Counted from the stretch's first letter, positions 1 through 9,243 are shown. The stretch: 64,000 nt of DNA from an uncultured Aquimarina sp. (GCA_947496355.1 CANMCO010000013.1:1-64000); one strand, 5' to 3'. Notes: generated by a model not told the origin, from the letters alone. A program made the numbers and translations.

Positions 1-333
1 AACTAACAATGACTTTTTTAACCTTTTTTAAAACATTTTTATAACATCCTAAGAACCCAACTTTTACAAATGAAAAATCAAGAATAACAATTACAATACT
101 TCGGCTTCACATAGAATAAACTCACCCTTATATAAGTTTAACATAAAACTATACAAGACCTGCTTGACAGCAGGCAGATATCATAAAAAAGCGGAGTCGA
201 AACATTTTTCTCGCCCCGAATCCTTACAGCACAGACCTTTACAAACAATACACAATTTATATATTAAATATGTCCTATAATATTGTATGGATTTTATTAT
301 CGTATTATCTTTGTCCCTTATAATTAGAAAAAG
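1..333. other. Gene-free stretch upstream of thrS
   Basis: No gene, tRNA or other RNA could be recognised here on either strand. It holds a short perfect hairpin at 159-174 (CCTGCT, loop TGAC, AGCAGG) with no T-tract. A promoter-like element sits at its right end just before thrS. The rest is AT-rich with stop codons in all frames. Confidence 0.6.
283..313 (+). promoter_or_regulatory. Promoter of the thrS operon
   Basis: TATCTTTG at 306-313 matches the Bacteroidota -7 consensus TAnnTTTG in all fixed positions. A TTG at 283-285 lies 20 bases upstream, as expected for the -33 element. Transcription would start about 15 bases before the thrS ATG at 334. Confidence 0.65.
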
Positions 334-2280
334 ATGATTAAGATTACGTTGCCAGATGGCTCGGTTAGAGAATACAATAGCACAATTACTGCTATGGATG
401 TTGCCAAAGATATTAGTGAAGGTTTTGCTAGAAATGTAATTTCTGCAAAATTTAATGGAACTACTATTGAAACCTCTACCGAATTAACAACCGATGGCAA
501 CCTTGTTTTATTCACTTGGAGAGATGATGAAGGTAAAACAGCTTTTAGACATTCTACTTCGCATGTTTTGGCTCAGGCTCTAGAAAAATTATATCCCGGA
601 GTAAAGCTATCAATTGGTCCTGCTATCGATAATGGATTCTATTATGATGTAGACCTTGGAGATAAAACAATTTCTGAAAAAGATTTTAAATCGATAGAAG
701 ATAAAATGTTGGAGATCGCAAGAGGAAAGCATAATTTTCAAATGAGATCGGTTTCCAAAGCAGAAGCTTTAGCTAAATACAAAGAAGAAGGTAATGAGTA
801 CAAAGTAGAGTTAATTGAAAACCTAGAAGACGGGACGATAACTTTTTGCGATCATGATACTTTTACTGATTTATGTCGCGGAGGACATATCCCAAACACT
901 GGGATTATTAAAGCAGTAAAAATAATGAGTGTTGCGGGTGCATACTGGCGAGGGGATGAAAACAACAAGCAACTTACTCGGGTTTATGGAACTTCTTTCC
1001 CAAAACAAAAGGAGCTTAAAGAATATCTAGAATTACTTGAAGAAGCAAAGAAAAGAGATCATAGAAAACTTGGAAAAGAACTTGAGCTTTTTACTTTTTC
1101 TCAAAAAGTTGGCCAAGGATTACCTCTTTGGCTTCCTAAGGGAGCAGCTTTACGCGATCGTCTAGAACAATTTCTAAAAAAAGCTCAGAAAAAAGCAGGT
1201 TATGAAATGGTAATGACCCCTCATATAGGACAAAAAGAATTATATGTAACTTCTGGTCATTATGCAAAGTATGGAGAAGATAGTTTTCAACCAATTAACA
1301 CTCCGGCTGATGGTGAAGAATTTCTTTTAAAACCAATGAACTGTCCTCATCATTGTGAAATATACAATAGTGGACCTTGGTCGTATAGAGACTTACCAAA
1401 ACGTTATGCCGAATTTGGTACCGTATATAGATATGAGCAAAGCGGAGAGTTACACGGGTTAACTCGTGTAAGGGGTTTTACACAGGATGATGCACATATT
1501 TTTTGTACTCCTGATCAGTTAGATCTAGAATTCAAAAAAGTAATCGACTTAGTACTTTATGTTTTCGGTTCTTTAGGTTTTGAAAATTTTACTGCTCAAG
1601 TTTCAGTAAGAGATTTAGACAATCCAGATAAGTACATTGGAGATGTAGCTAATTGGGAAAAAGCAGAAAACGCTATCATTAGCGCCGCCAAAGACAAAGG
1701 TCTTGATTATATAATTGAAAGCGGTGAGGCGGCTTTTTACGGCCCTAAGCTTGATTTCATGGTAAAAGATGCTCTTGGCAGAAGCTGGCAATTAGGAACA
1801 ATACAAGTTGATTATAATCTTCCGGAGCGTTTTGATCTTACTTACAAAGGAAGTGACAATGAATCACATCGTCCGATTATGATTCATAGAGCTCCCTTTG
1901 GTAGTATGGAACGATTTATTGCCATTTTACTAGAGCATACAGGAGGAAATTTCCCTCTTTGGCTAATGCCAGAGCAAGCTATTATACTCTCTATCAGTGA
2001 GAAATATGAAAAATACTCTGAAAAAGTTTTAAATTTGTTAGAAAATGACGAAATTCGCGCCCTTGCGGATAATAGAAATGAAACGATAGGTAAGAAGATT
2101 CGTGAAGCAGAAATGAATAAATTTCCTTATATTATCATCGTTGGAGAACAAGAGGAAAATGACAATACGATATCAGTGAGAAGACACGGGGGAGAAGATT
2201 TAGGAGCTGTATCTGTTGAGAAGTTTTCAGAAATAATAAAGGGAGAAATTAATAGGACTCTAAAACCGTTTAACGGATAA
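334..2280 (+). CDS. thrS: Threonyl-tRNA synthetase
   Basis: Charges tRNA-Thr with threonine in the cytoplasm. The 648-residue protein has the full class II ThrRS layout: an N-terminal TGS domain (about 1-60), an editing/SAD domain carrying H73 and H77, the aminoacylation core from about 245, and an anticodon-binding domain from about 545. The three zinc ligands that recognise threonine are visible as C337, H388 and H518. Length matches the family (about 640-650). It is the first gene of the thrS-infC-rpmI-rplT arrangement common across bacteria, with a good -7 box 21 bases before the ATG. Identification is secure. Confidence 0.98.
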   Translation: MIKITLPDGSVREYNSTITAMDVAKDISEGFARNVISAKFNGTTIETSTELTTDGNLVLFTWRDDEGKTAFRHSTSHVLAQALEKLYPGVKLSIGPAIDNGFYYDVDLGDKTISEKDFKSIEDKMLEIARGKHNFQMRSVSKAEALAKYKEEGNEYKVELIENLEDGTITFCDHDTFTDLCRGGHIPNTGIIKAVKIMSVAGAYWRGDENNKQLTRVYGTSFPKQKELKEYLELLEEAKKRDHRKLGKELELFTFSQKVGQGLPLWLPKGAALRDRLEQFLKKAQKKAGYEMVMTPHIGQKELYVTSGHYAKYGEDSFQPINTPADGEEFLLKPMNCPHHCEIYNSGPWSYRDLPKRYAEFGTVYRYEQSGELHGLTRVRGFTQDDAHIFCTPDQLDLEFKKVIDLVLYVFGSLGFENFTAQVSVRDLDNPDKYIGDVANWEKAENAIISAAKDKGLDYIIESGEAAFYGPKLDFMVKDALGRSWQLGTIQVDYNLPERFDLTYKGSDNESHRPIMIHRAPFGSMERFIAILLEHTGGNFPLWLMPEQAIILSISEKYEKYSEKVLNLLENDEIRALADNRNETIGKKIREAEMNKFPYIIIVGEQEENDNTISVRRHGGEDLGAVSVEKFSEIIKGEINRTLKPFNG

Positions 2281-2319
2281 TATCAATAAAAAATTAAGTT
2301 TAATTTAAATTTTTAAGTC

Positions 2320-2871
2320 ATAGCAATAAGAAGAAGAAGGTCTCAGAAACCACTAAGAGTAATCAAAGAAGATGCTCACAGAATCAACCAGAAAATTCGT
2401 GTTGAAGAAGTACGCCTTGTAGGTGATAACGTAGAGGTTGGCGTTTACCCAACTAGAAAAGCACTGCAACTTGCCGAAGAGCAAGAGTTAGATCTTGTAG
2501 AAATTTCACCTAAAGCTGTACCACCTGTTTGTAAAATAATGGATTACAAAAAATTCCTTTATGAACAGAAAAAAAGAGACAAAGCCCTAAAATCAAAGGC
2601 CACAAAAGTTGTTATTAAAGAAATCCGATTCGGGCCCAACACCGATGAGCATGATTATGAGTTTAAGAAAAAACATGCTATTAAGTTCTTAAGCGAAGGT
2701 GCTAAACTTAAAGCTTACGTTTTCTTCAAAGGACGTTCTATTATCTATAAAGATCAAGGACAAATTTTGCTTCTTAGACTAGCACAAGAACTAGAAGAAT
2801 ACGGAAAAGTGGAGCAAATGCCAAAATTAGAAGGTAAACGAATGATTATGTTTATCGCTCCAAAAAAATAA
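2320..2871 (+). CDS. infC: Translation initiation factor IF-3, ATA start codon
   Basis: IF-3 binds the 30S subunit and rejects non-canonical start codons and tRNAs. The first in-frame ATG is at 2539, but starting there would remove the whole N-terminal domain. Reading upstream in frame gives an uninterrupted IF-3 N-terminus beginning at ATA (2320-2322), AIRRRRSQK..., which matches the usual flavobacterial MAIRRR start; the stop TAA at 2314 closes the frame two codons earlier. The protein is then 183 residues, the normal length. An ATA start fits the known use of rare start codons for IF-3 autoregulation (AUU in E. coli). It lies 39 bases after thrS, with rpmI following. Product certain; start codon very likely. 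Confidence 0.93.
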   Translation: MAIRRRRSQKPLRVIKEDAHRINQKIRVEEVRLVGDNVEVGVYPTRKALQLAEEQELDLVEISPKAVPPVCKIMDYKKFLYEQKKRDKALKSKATKVVIKEIRFGPNTDEHDYEFKKKHAIKFLSEGAKLKAYVFFKGRSIIYKDQGQILLLRLAQELEEYGKVEQMPKLEGKRMIMFIAPKK

Positions 2872-2940
2872 AAACACACATAATTCTTTCAGAAAAAGAA
2901 TTATTAAGATAATAAGTGAGATTATTAAAACAAGGATCAA

Positions 2941-3138
2941 ATGCCTAAAATGAAAACAAAATCCAGTGCAAAGAAGCGGTTTAAGCTTACCGGTACTGGT
3001 AAAATCAAAAGAAAGCACGCTTTTAAGAGTCATATTTTGACAAAAAAATCTAAAAAGCGTAAGCTTGCTTTAACGCACGCAACATTAGTGCATAAAAGCG
3101 ATGAAAATAGTATTAAAGAACAATTACGTTTAAAGTAA
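2941..3138 (+). CDS. rpmI: 50S ribosomal protein L35
   Basis: Small, highly basic 65-residue protein of the large ribosomal subunit. It begins MPKMKTKSSAKKRFKLTGTG, the signature N-terminus of L35, and has the usual length. It lies 69 bases after infC and upstream of rplT, the standard order. No separate promoter is evident, so it is probably co-transcribed with infC. Confidence 0.97.
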   Translation: MPKMKTKSSAKKRFKLTGTGKIKRKHAFKSHILTKKSKKRKLALTHATLVHKSDENSIKEQLRLK

Positions 3139-3280
3139 TTATTTTTTAATCAGGTTAAAATTATTATAAACCCAGGAGTTAGGCCATCAAATTTTACATT
3201 GACAATTTTCGAATTACAATATAAAATCATAATGAGCAAGTGTTGATTATCAACCGCCTGCTACTAAAAAATTTAAAATT
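3139..3280 (+). other. Possible leader between rpmI and rplT
   Basis: This 142-base gap is long for a spacer inside a ribosomal protein operon. It contains a small hairpin at 3242-3254 (GTTGA, loop TTA, TCAAC) 26 bases before the rplT ATG, and no ORF longer than a few codons. L20 represses its own operon through mRNA structures in other phyla, so an autoregulatory leader is conceivable, but I could not fold it. Confidence 0.25.
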
Positions 3281-3625
3281 ATGCCAAGATCAGTAAATTC
3301 TGTTGCAAAAAGAGCTAGAAGAAAAAAAGTTCTTAAGCAAGCAAAAGGTTACTTCGGACGTCGTAAAAACGTTTGGACTGTAGCAAAAAATGCGGTAGAC
3401 AAAGCAATGTCATATGCTTATAGAGACCGTAGAAACAAAAAGAGAACGTTCCGTGCTTTATGGATCACACGTATTAATGCAGGTGCCCGTTTACATGGTA
3501 TGTCTTATTCTCAATTCATGGGAAAAGTTAAAGCTAATAATATAGAGCTTAACCGTAAGGTTCTAGCTGATTTAGCGATGAACAACCCAGAAGCTTTTAA
3601 AGCGATTGTAGAAAAAGTAAAGTAA
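3281..3625 (+). CDS. rplT: 50S ribosomal protein L20
   Basis: L20 is an early-assembling 23S rRNA-binding protein. The 114-residue product starts MPRSVNSVAKRARRKKVLKQ, with the basic N-terminal helix followed by the globular domain (NPEAFKAIVEKVK at the end), and has the standard length. It is the last gene of the thrS-infC-rpmI-rplT operon and is followed at 36 bases by a strong intrinsic terminator. Confidence 0.98.
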   Translation: MPRSVNSVAKRARRKKVLKQAKGYFGRRKNVWTVAKNAVDKAMSYAYRDRRNKKRTFRALWITRINAGARLHGMSYSQFMGKVKANNIELNRKVLADLAMNNPEAFKAIVEKVK

Positions 3626-3659
3626 TCTTTTAGTAAAACAATACAATCTCATTTATATA

Positions 3660-3690
3660 AAAAGCCTGCTCTAGAGCAGGCTTTTTTTTG
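3660..3690 (+). terminator. Intrinsic terminator after rplT
   Basis: A 10-bp perfect stem (AAGCCTGCTC at 3662-3671 with GAGCAGGCTT at 3674-3683) is followed by eight T residues at 3682-3689. It ends the thrS-infC-rpmI-rplT transcription unit. Confidence 0.9.
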
Positions 3691-3799
3691 TTTTCACAAA
3701 ATCACAAAAAACGCATTTTATCGATTAAAAATGTATTTAATCTATTAAAAATACTATAAAACCGTATTTTTTACCTATTTTTATCCAAACTGCATATAT

Positions 3800-4204
3800 A
3801 TGAAAAAACAATACTTCTTACTTATATTAAGTTTACTTCTAATGAGTGACTCACTATTCGCACAAAACCATAGTGATCATTCTAGTTCTTTAATAGGAGC
3901 TGAACAGATATTCGGACTCTTAGAAATGCCTTTTCTAGCAATTGCTCTTGTTTTTAGTTTTCTAACCGCTACAAAACTAAAAGGTGGAAAATTTGGATCC
4001 GGTATGACATTATTAGCATGGGGATTTGTTGTTATGGCTCTTGGCCATCTTCATATGCAAATAGCGCATATTTTTAATTATAATATTTTCAAAAATATTT
4101 TTGGAAATACCATGGGTAACTACATTTGGTTTATCGCCTTAATTCTTACTTGGGGTTTATCTGCATTAGGTTTTTATAAAATATATAAAGCCAGCAAAAT
4201 ATGA
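3800..4204 (+). CDS. Small histidine-rich membrane protein next to a histidine kinase
   Basis: Not assigned to a known family. The 134-residue protein has a signal peptide (about 1-21, ending SLFAQ), a short histidine-containing segment (NHSDHSS), then three hydrophobic membrane segments at roughly 40-60, 68-88 and 108-128. Histidines recur in the second segment and the following turn (GHLHMQIAH), so metal or heme binding is possible but unproven. Only 3 bases separate its stop from the next gene, a hybrid histidine kinase with no membrane segment, which suggests co-transcription and perhaps a sensor-partner role. An inverted repeat (GATTAAA/TTTAATC, 3723-3742) lies upstream. Confidence 0.6.
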   Translation: MKKQYFLLILSLLLMSDSLFAQNHSDHSSSLIGAEQIFGLLEMPFLAIALVFSFLTATKLKGGKFGSGMTLLAWGFVVMALGHLHMQIAHIFNYNIFKNIFGNTMGNYIWFIALILTWGLSALGFYKIYKASKI

Positions 4205-4207
4205 CCC

Positions 4208-6973
4208 ATGATGATCTTAAGTTGGCTTAAAAAAATAATCCCCCTAAAGAAAGCTGGTCCACCGAAGAATGCAGAAGAACAGAAAATAACTGATCTTATT
4301 GATTTCCTATGGAACGAGGTCGACATTTCTATTAGTAAAGCTAATCTAAAAATTAAAATCAAGGTTTTTAAAGAAGCATCTTTATCAAAAAAGATCGAAT
4401 CTCTTCCTGAAATATATTTACTTCTCGAAGAATATGCTACAGAAAAAAAAACATCAAAACACCCAGATAAACAATCAATTAGGGAGCAAGTACACAAAAA
4501 GTACAACTCCCTACTACAATACAAGAATTTTAGCGTAATATTCGAACCACTTAAAGAACAAGAGTTAATTTTATGTAAAGTTTTCCTCTCTCAGGTATTA
4601 GAAAAATCCTCCGAAATTGTTGGCAATTATAATGACAACAAGATTCTTTCAATTAAAAAATATTTAAATACTCCCTATGACTTTCAAAATATTGACTTGA
4701 TAAAAGAACGGAAAAATCTTTTAGAGTTTTCTAATGATATTTTTCTAAGAATAAAAAATAGTCTTGGGATAAACCCCATTACAAACATCTACCTACTAGT
4801 TTACAAAAAACATTTTCAATCGTATCATCTTTTGAATTCTTTTACTGCAATTTTAAATGTGATTCCAGAAGAAATCCTTGCCAAGGACCTTATAAACTTC
4901 CCAAGCAAGCAACAAATGCTTAAGATGCTTCAAAAGCAACTATATAGCCTAGAAGAAATAAATGAAAGACTTACAGAAGAAATTATTGAACGAAAAAAGG
5001 TTGAAGACGAATTAAAACATAGTGAGCATTTAAAAACTACAATTCTAGAAACTGCAATGGATGGGGTTATTTTGGTTAATAGCCAAGGAATTGTACTAAA
5101 CTGGAATAAACAAGCTGAAAACATATTGGAACTACAAAGAGAGGAAACGATAGGAAAAAGCCTCTACCCTCTTGTTCCTTATAAACTTAGACAGGAACTA
5201 AAGAGAAGTTTTGGTAATTACATAATGACGGGAGATGATGAATTGATTAACAAAAGAGTTGAAACTTCTGTTAACAGAAAAAATGGAACAACGGTTTATG
5301 TAGAACTAACAATTATTGCAATAGAAGTAAAAGGAGATTTTCTATTCAATGCCTTTTTTAGAGATATTACAAATAAAAGAATTATAGATAATGAAATTAG
5401 AGAAGCTAAAGTTGTAGCAGAAAAATCGGCAAAGGCAAAATCTGTTTTCTTATCCAACATGAGTCATGAGATCAGAACTCCCCTAAATGTTATACTAGGG
5501 CTTACCGGTATTCTGCAAAAAAGTGATTTCAGAAATCCTGAAATTGACATGGAGAATCTAGATGGAATACAATTTTCTGCAGAGAATCTTTTGGTTTTAA
5601 TCAATGACATTCTAGATTTTTCTAAAATTGAAGCTGGGAAACTCACTTTACATAACACTGATTTTAATCTACTAGAATTAATAAACAACATATCTAGAGG
5701 TTTTAAAATTAAAGCAGACGAAAAAGGATTAAACTTTACCATGGATATTGACCCATTGGTCCCCAAATTTATCGTTGGAGATCAGCTTAGACTCAATCAA
5801 ATTCTTATTAACTTATTAGGAAATGCAATAAAATTTACTCACAAAGGTGAAATAGTTATACATGTAAAACCCGAAAAAATAGACAACGATCATATTACCA
5901 TTAATTTTTCTGTAAAAGACACTGGTGTTGGAATAGCCGAAGATAAACTCGCCACTATTTTTGAAAGTTTCTATCAGGTTCATAAACCCGGTAAAAATAA
6001 AATAGAAGGCACGGGACTTGGGCTTTCTATCTCAAAACAATTAATAGAATTACAAGGTGGAAATCTTAATGCTCAGAGTAAACCCGGACTAGGTTCTATC
6101 TTTAATTTCTCTATAAAGTACACCAAAAGTAATTTTAAAACTCCCGAAAAAGAAAACACAACAACCATTGAAAACACAAATAGCTTGTCTGGAATGAAAA
6201 TACTGGTAGTTGAAGACAATAAAATGAACCAGTTTTTTATCAAACAATTACTTTCGAACTGGGATGTAAACGCTGATATTGCCGACAATGGAAAAATTGC
6301 TTTAGAAAAACTTGAACATTCTGCTTATGATCTAATACTAATGGATATGCATATGCCTGTAATGGATGGTCCAGAAACAGCAGAGTTCATACGACGATCA
6401 GAAAACCCTATTGTAAGTCAAATTCCAATAATTGCCTGTTCTGCGGATGTTTTCCCAGAATCAAAAAAGAAAGCTATAGAATCAGGAATGAATTTTTATC
6501 TAACCAAACCTTTAAGTGAAAAAGCATTAGAAGAAATACTTTTCAGTCTAAAACCAAAGGCTGTCAATACTATTACTATAAACGAAATATCAGAAATTAC
6601 TGGGGATAATAAATTAATAAGTCAACAAGAGATTTGTGATTTATCATTTTTAAAACAAACTTTTGACAATGACAACGAAATTATCCAAAGTATCCTACAG
6701 ATATTTATTGAAGACACCCCAAAAGATTTCGTAAAACTAAAATCTGCAATTAGCAACAAAAACAGAGCGACAACAAGAGAAATAGCGCATAAGCTTAAAT
6801 CCAGTTTTAAAACAATAGGTTTAAAAAATGAAGCGGATATACTAGAACAAATAGAGCACGTATCAAAAGAAAATACCGAGTTTTATAGTATTGCAGAAAT
6901 GCTTGGCAAATTAGAGCAATCATACCCAAAAATCATAAAAGAAATCAAACAATTGATTAAAAATATTGCCTAA
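4208..6973 (+). CDS. Soluble hybrid sensor histidine kinase (PAS-HisKA-HATPase-REC-HPt)
   Basis: Multi-step phosphorelay protein of 921 residues. Domain order: an unassigned, mostly alpha-helical N-terminal region (1-250), a coiled-coil linker, a PAS domain (about 272-395), HisKA with the phosphorylated H420 in SNMSHEIRTP, HATPase_c with DTGVGI and GTGLGLSI motifs, a receiver domain with phospho-acceptor D713 in MDMHMPVMDG, and a C-terminal HPt domain with H861 in AHKLKSS. No membrane segment is visible, so it is probably cytoplasmic. It starts 3 bases after the small membrane protein gene. No separate response regulator gene is nearby; the output target is unknown. The relay itself is certain, the signal is not. 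Confidence 0.92.
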   Translation: MMILSWLKKIIPLKKAGPPKNAEEQKITDLIDFLWNEVDISISKANLKIKIKVFKEASLSKKIESLPEIYLLLEEYATEKKTSKHPDKQSIREQVHKKYNSLLQYKNFSVIFEPLKEQELILCKVFLSQVLEKSSEIVGNYNDNKILSIKKYLNTPYDFQNIDLIKERKNLLEFSNDIFLRIKNSLGINPITNIYLLVYKKHFQSYHLLNSFTAILNVIPEEILAKDLINFPSKQQMLKMLQKQLYSLEEINERLTEEIIERKKVEDELKHSEHLKTTILETAMDGVILVNSQGIVLNWNKQAENILELQREETIGKSLYPLVPYKLRQELKRSFGNYIMTGDDELINKRVETSVNRKNGTTVYVELTIIAIEVKGDFLFNAFFRDITNKRIIDNEIREAKVVAEKSAKAKSVFLSNMSHEIRTPLNVILGLTGILQKSDFRNPEIDMENLDGIQFSAENLLVLINDILDFSKIEAGKLTLHNTDFNLLELINNISRGFKIKADEKGLNFTMDIDPLVPKFIVGDQLRLNQILINLLGNAIKFTHKGEIVIHVKPEKIDNDHITINFSVKDTGVGIAEDKLATIFESFYQVHKPGKNKIEGTGLGLSISKQLIELQGGNLNAQSKPGLGSIFNFSIKYTKSNFKTPEKENTTTIENTNSLSGMKILVVEDNKMNQFFIKQLLSNWDVNADIADNGKIALEKLEHSAYDLILMDMHMPVMDGPETAEFIRRSENPIVSQIPIIACSADVFPESKKKAIESGMNFYLTKPLSEKALEEILFSLKPKAVNTITINEISEITGDNKLISQQEICDLSFLKQTFDNDNEIIQSILQIFIEDTPKDFVKLKSAISNKNRATTREIAHKLKSSFKTIGLKNEADILEQIEHVSKENTEFYSIAEMLGKLEQSYPKIIKEIKQLIKNIA

Positions 6974-7014
6974 TAAAACGCCAAAAAAAGAAAATACATT
7001 CATTTCGCTATTAC

Positions 7015-7022
7015 TATATTTG
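7015..7022 (+). promoter_or_regulatory. -7 box directly before the RNA methyltransferase gene
   Basis: TATATTTG at 7015-7022 matches TAnnTTTG exactly, and only 5 bases separate it from the ATG at 7028. Transcription would begin at or next to the start codon, giving a leaderless message. No clear -33 element was seen. Confidence 0.45.
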
Positions 7023-7027
7023 CAGGT

Positions 7028-7840
7028 ATGCAAAATCAGATAACAAGCCTTCAAAACACAAGAATAAAGTTTCTTAACCAACTTAAGGAGAAATCTAGAG
7101 TTCGTAAAAAAGAAAAAAGCTTTATCATAGAAGGTAATCGTGAAATATCTTTAGCGATCGAAGGTGGCTACACCATTACACAACTATATTATTGTTCATC
7201 AATTATTTCATATGAAAATGTTTTAACAATAATTAATACATCGGAAAAGCGTTCTATTGAATTATTCGAAATCACTCTAGAAATATACCAAAAACTGGCC
7301 TATAGAACTACTACCGAAGGAATAATAGCCGTAGCCATTTCAAAAAATCATGATATAGGGGATTTTTCAATATCGTCAAAAACGCCTTTTATTCTGGTTG
7401 CAGAGGCTCCAGAAAAACCTGGTAATATAGGAGCTTTGTTACGTACCGCAGATGCCGCTCAACTTGACGCCGTTTTTATTGCTAATCCTAAAACAGATAT
7501 CTATAATCCAAATATCATTAGGTCTAGCGTTGGGTGTGTATTTACCAGTAATATAGCTATGGGGTCGACTTCTGAAATCATTAACTTTCTAAAACAACAT
7601 AAAATAAATATTTATGGTGCTGCTTTACAAACATCTGTAAATTATTGCGATCAGGATTATACTAAACCGACAGCAATTGTCGTTGGTACTGAAGCCACTG
7701 GCTTAAGCAAAGAATTTCTCGATAGCTCAACTCAAAATATTAAAATCCCAATGAATGGTGTAATAGATTCTATGAATGTTTCAGTGGCAGCCGGAATTCT
7801 AATATATGAAGCAAAGCGCCAACGTGGCTTCACTAACTAA
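7028..7840 (+). CDS. TrmH/SpoU family RNA 2'-O-methyltransferase
   Basis: Transfers a methyl group from SAM to a ribose 2'-OH in rRNA or tRNA. The 270-residue protein has an N-terminal substrate-binding domain (about 1-100, L30e-like) and a C-terminal SPOUT catalytic domain with all three motifs: NIGALLRTADA (motif 1), GTEATGLS (motif 2) and PMNGVIDSMNVSVAAGI (motif 3), the last two forming the knotted SAM site. Length suits the RlmB/TrmH-like group, but the exact target nucleotide cannot be told from sequence. The start is supported by the conserved N-terminal SLQNTRIKFLNQL region. The message may be leaderless. Confidence 0.92.
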   Translation: MQNQITSLQNTRIKFLNQLKEKSRVRKKEKSFIIEGNREISLAIEGGYTITQLYYCSSIISYENVLTIINTSEKRSIELFEITLEIYQKLAYRTTTEGIIAVAISKNHDIGDFSISSKTPFILVAEAPEKPGNIGALLRTADAAQLDAVFIANPKTDIYNPNIIRSSVGCVFTSNIAMGSTSEIINFLKQHKINIYGAALQTSVNYCDQDYTKPTAIVVGTEATGLSKEFLDSSTQNIKIPMNGVIDSMNVSVAAGILIYEAKRQRGFTN

Positions 7841-7931
7841 AAAATTAAAAGTATCAAAAATAAATTAAAAATCACTACCTTACCGTTTCCTACATATCCC
7901 AAATGTTTGAACTACTAATTGCTATAAACTA

Positions 7932-9164
7932 ATGACCTCTTATTCCCTATTTTATTTACTGATTGCCATAGTTATTATTGTATTCCTTATAGATTCTTTG
8001 TTGGATATTCTGAATGCGCGACATTACGATGATAAGATTCCAGAGGAACTTTCAGATGTTTACCCAGAAGATGAATATAGAAAATCTATAGCATACAAAA
8101 AAGCTAACTACAAATTCAAAATGGTGTCATCAAGTATTTCCTTGATCATAATGCTTCTTTTTTTCTTTTTAGATGGCTTTGCTTGGGTAGATAATATTGC
8201 CAGAAGTTTCTCAGAAAACCCAGTAATCGTTGGCCTTATTTTTTTTGGAATAATAATGGTTGGAAGTGACATCCTTTCTACTCCAACTCTGTATTATAAA
8301 ATTTTTGTTATTGAAGAAAAGTTTGGTTTCAATAAAACTTCGATAAAAACTTTTTTTATTGATAAACTGAAAAGTTTAATAATGATGATAGTGGTTGGTG
8401 GTGCTCTTTTAGCACTAATCATGTGGTTTTATGAAATTACTGGAAAAACTTTTTGGATATACGCATGGGCATTAGTATCTATTTTTACAATAGCAATGAA
8501 TATGTTCTATGCAAAACTGATCGTACCAATTTTTAACAATCAAACTCCTTTAGAACCTGGGGAGCTTAGAAATACTATTGAGGCTTACTCTAAGAAAGTG
8601 GGATTTCAATTAAAAGATATATTTGTTATAGATGGTTCAAAAAGGAGTACAAAAGCAAATGCTTACTTCTCAGGATTCGGAAGTGAAAAAAGAATTACTC
8701 TTTATGACACCCTAATAAAAGATCTTGAAAATGAAGAAATAGTTGCCGTTTTAGCCCATGAAGTAGGTCATTATAAAAGAAGACATGTAATAATGAACTT
8801 GATATTATCTATTGCTCTTACAGGTATAACTCTTTGGTTTTTGTCTCTTTTTATAGCAAATCCACTTCTTTCTGAGGCTTTAGGGGTAAGAATACCGTCT
8901 TTTCATATAGGACTTATTGCTTTTGGTATTTTATACAGCCCGATTTCTGAAGTTACTGGGTTAATCATGAATGTTGTTTCCAGAGCATTTGAATATCAGG
9001 CAGACGACTTTGCAAAAAGCACATATGATAATGAAGCACTTATAAATAGTCTAAAGAAACTTTCGAAAAATAACTTTAGTAATCTCACCCCACATCCGGC
9101 AATGGTATTTATACATTACTCGCACCCTACTCTTTTACAAAGAATTAAAAATCTTAGGGAATAA
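7932..9164 (+). CDS. M48 family membrane metalloprotease (Ste24/CAAX protease type)
   Basis: Integral-membrane zinc protease of 410 residues, as expected for bacterial Ste24-like proteins. An N-terminal membrane segment (about 5-24) is followed by the M48 N-terminal domain with several membrane segments, then the catalytic domain with HEVGH (zinc ligands H276 and H280, catalytic E277) and the third ligand E354 in EYQADDFA. Two more hydrophobic segments lie between the motifs. Bacteria rarely have prenylated CAAX proteins, so the role is probably membrane-protein quality control (inference). It is a separate gene 92 bases after the methyltransferase. Confidence 0.92.
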   Translation: MTSYSLFYLLIAIVIIVFLIDSLLDILNARHYDDKIPEELSDVYPEDEYRKSIAYKKANYKFKMVSSSISLIIMLLFFFLDGFAWVDNIARSFSENPVIVGLIFFGIIMVGSDILSTPTLYYKIFVIEEKFGFNKTSIKTFFIDKLKSLIMMIVVGGALLALIMWFYEITGKTFWIYAWALVSIFTIAMNMFYAKLIVPIFNNQTPLEPGELRNTIEAYSKKVGFQLKDIFVIDGSKRSTKANAYFSGFGSEKRITLYDTLIKDLENEEIVAVLAHEVGHYKRRHVIMNLILSIALTGITLWFLSLFIANPLLSEALGVRIPSFHIGLIAFGILYSPISEVTGLIMNVVSRAFEYQADDFAKSTYDNEALINSLKKLSKNNFSNLTPHPAMVFIHYSHPTLLQRIKNLRE

Positions 9165-9243
9165 ATCCATTACAGAAGTACTTGGTTGTTACAATTCTTA
9201 ATTGTACTTTTAATTATTATTCTTGACGAAACACCAAATTTAT

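Noticed and set aside
1..333. tRNA or small RNA in the left edge region
   Set aside because: No T-loop GTTCGA-type sequence or cloverleaf arms; only a six-base-pair hairpin.
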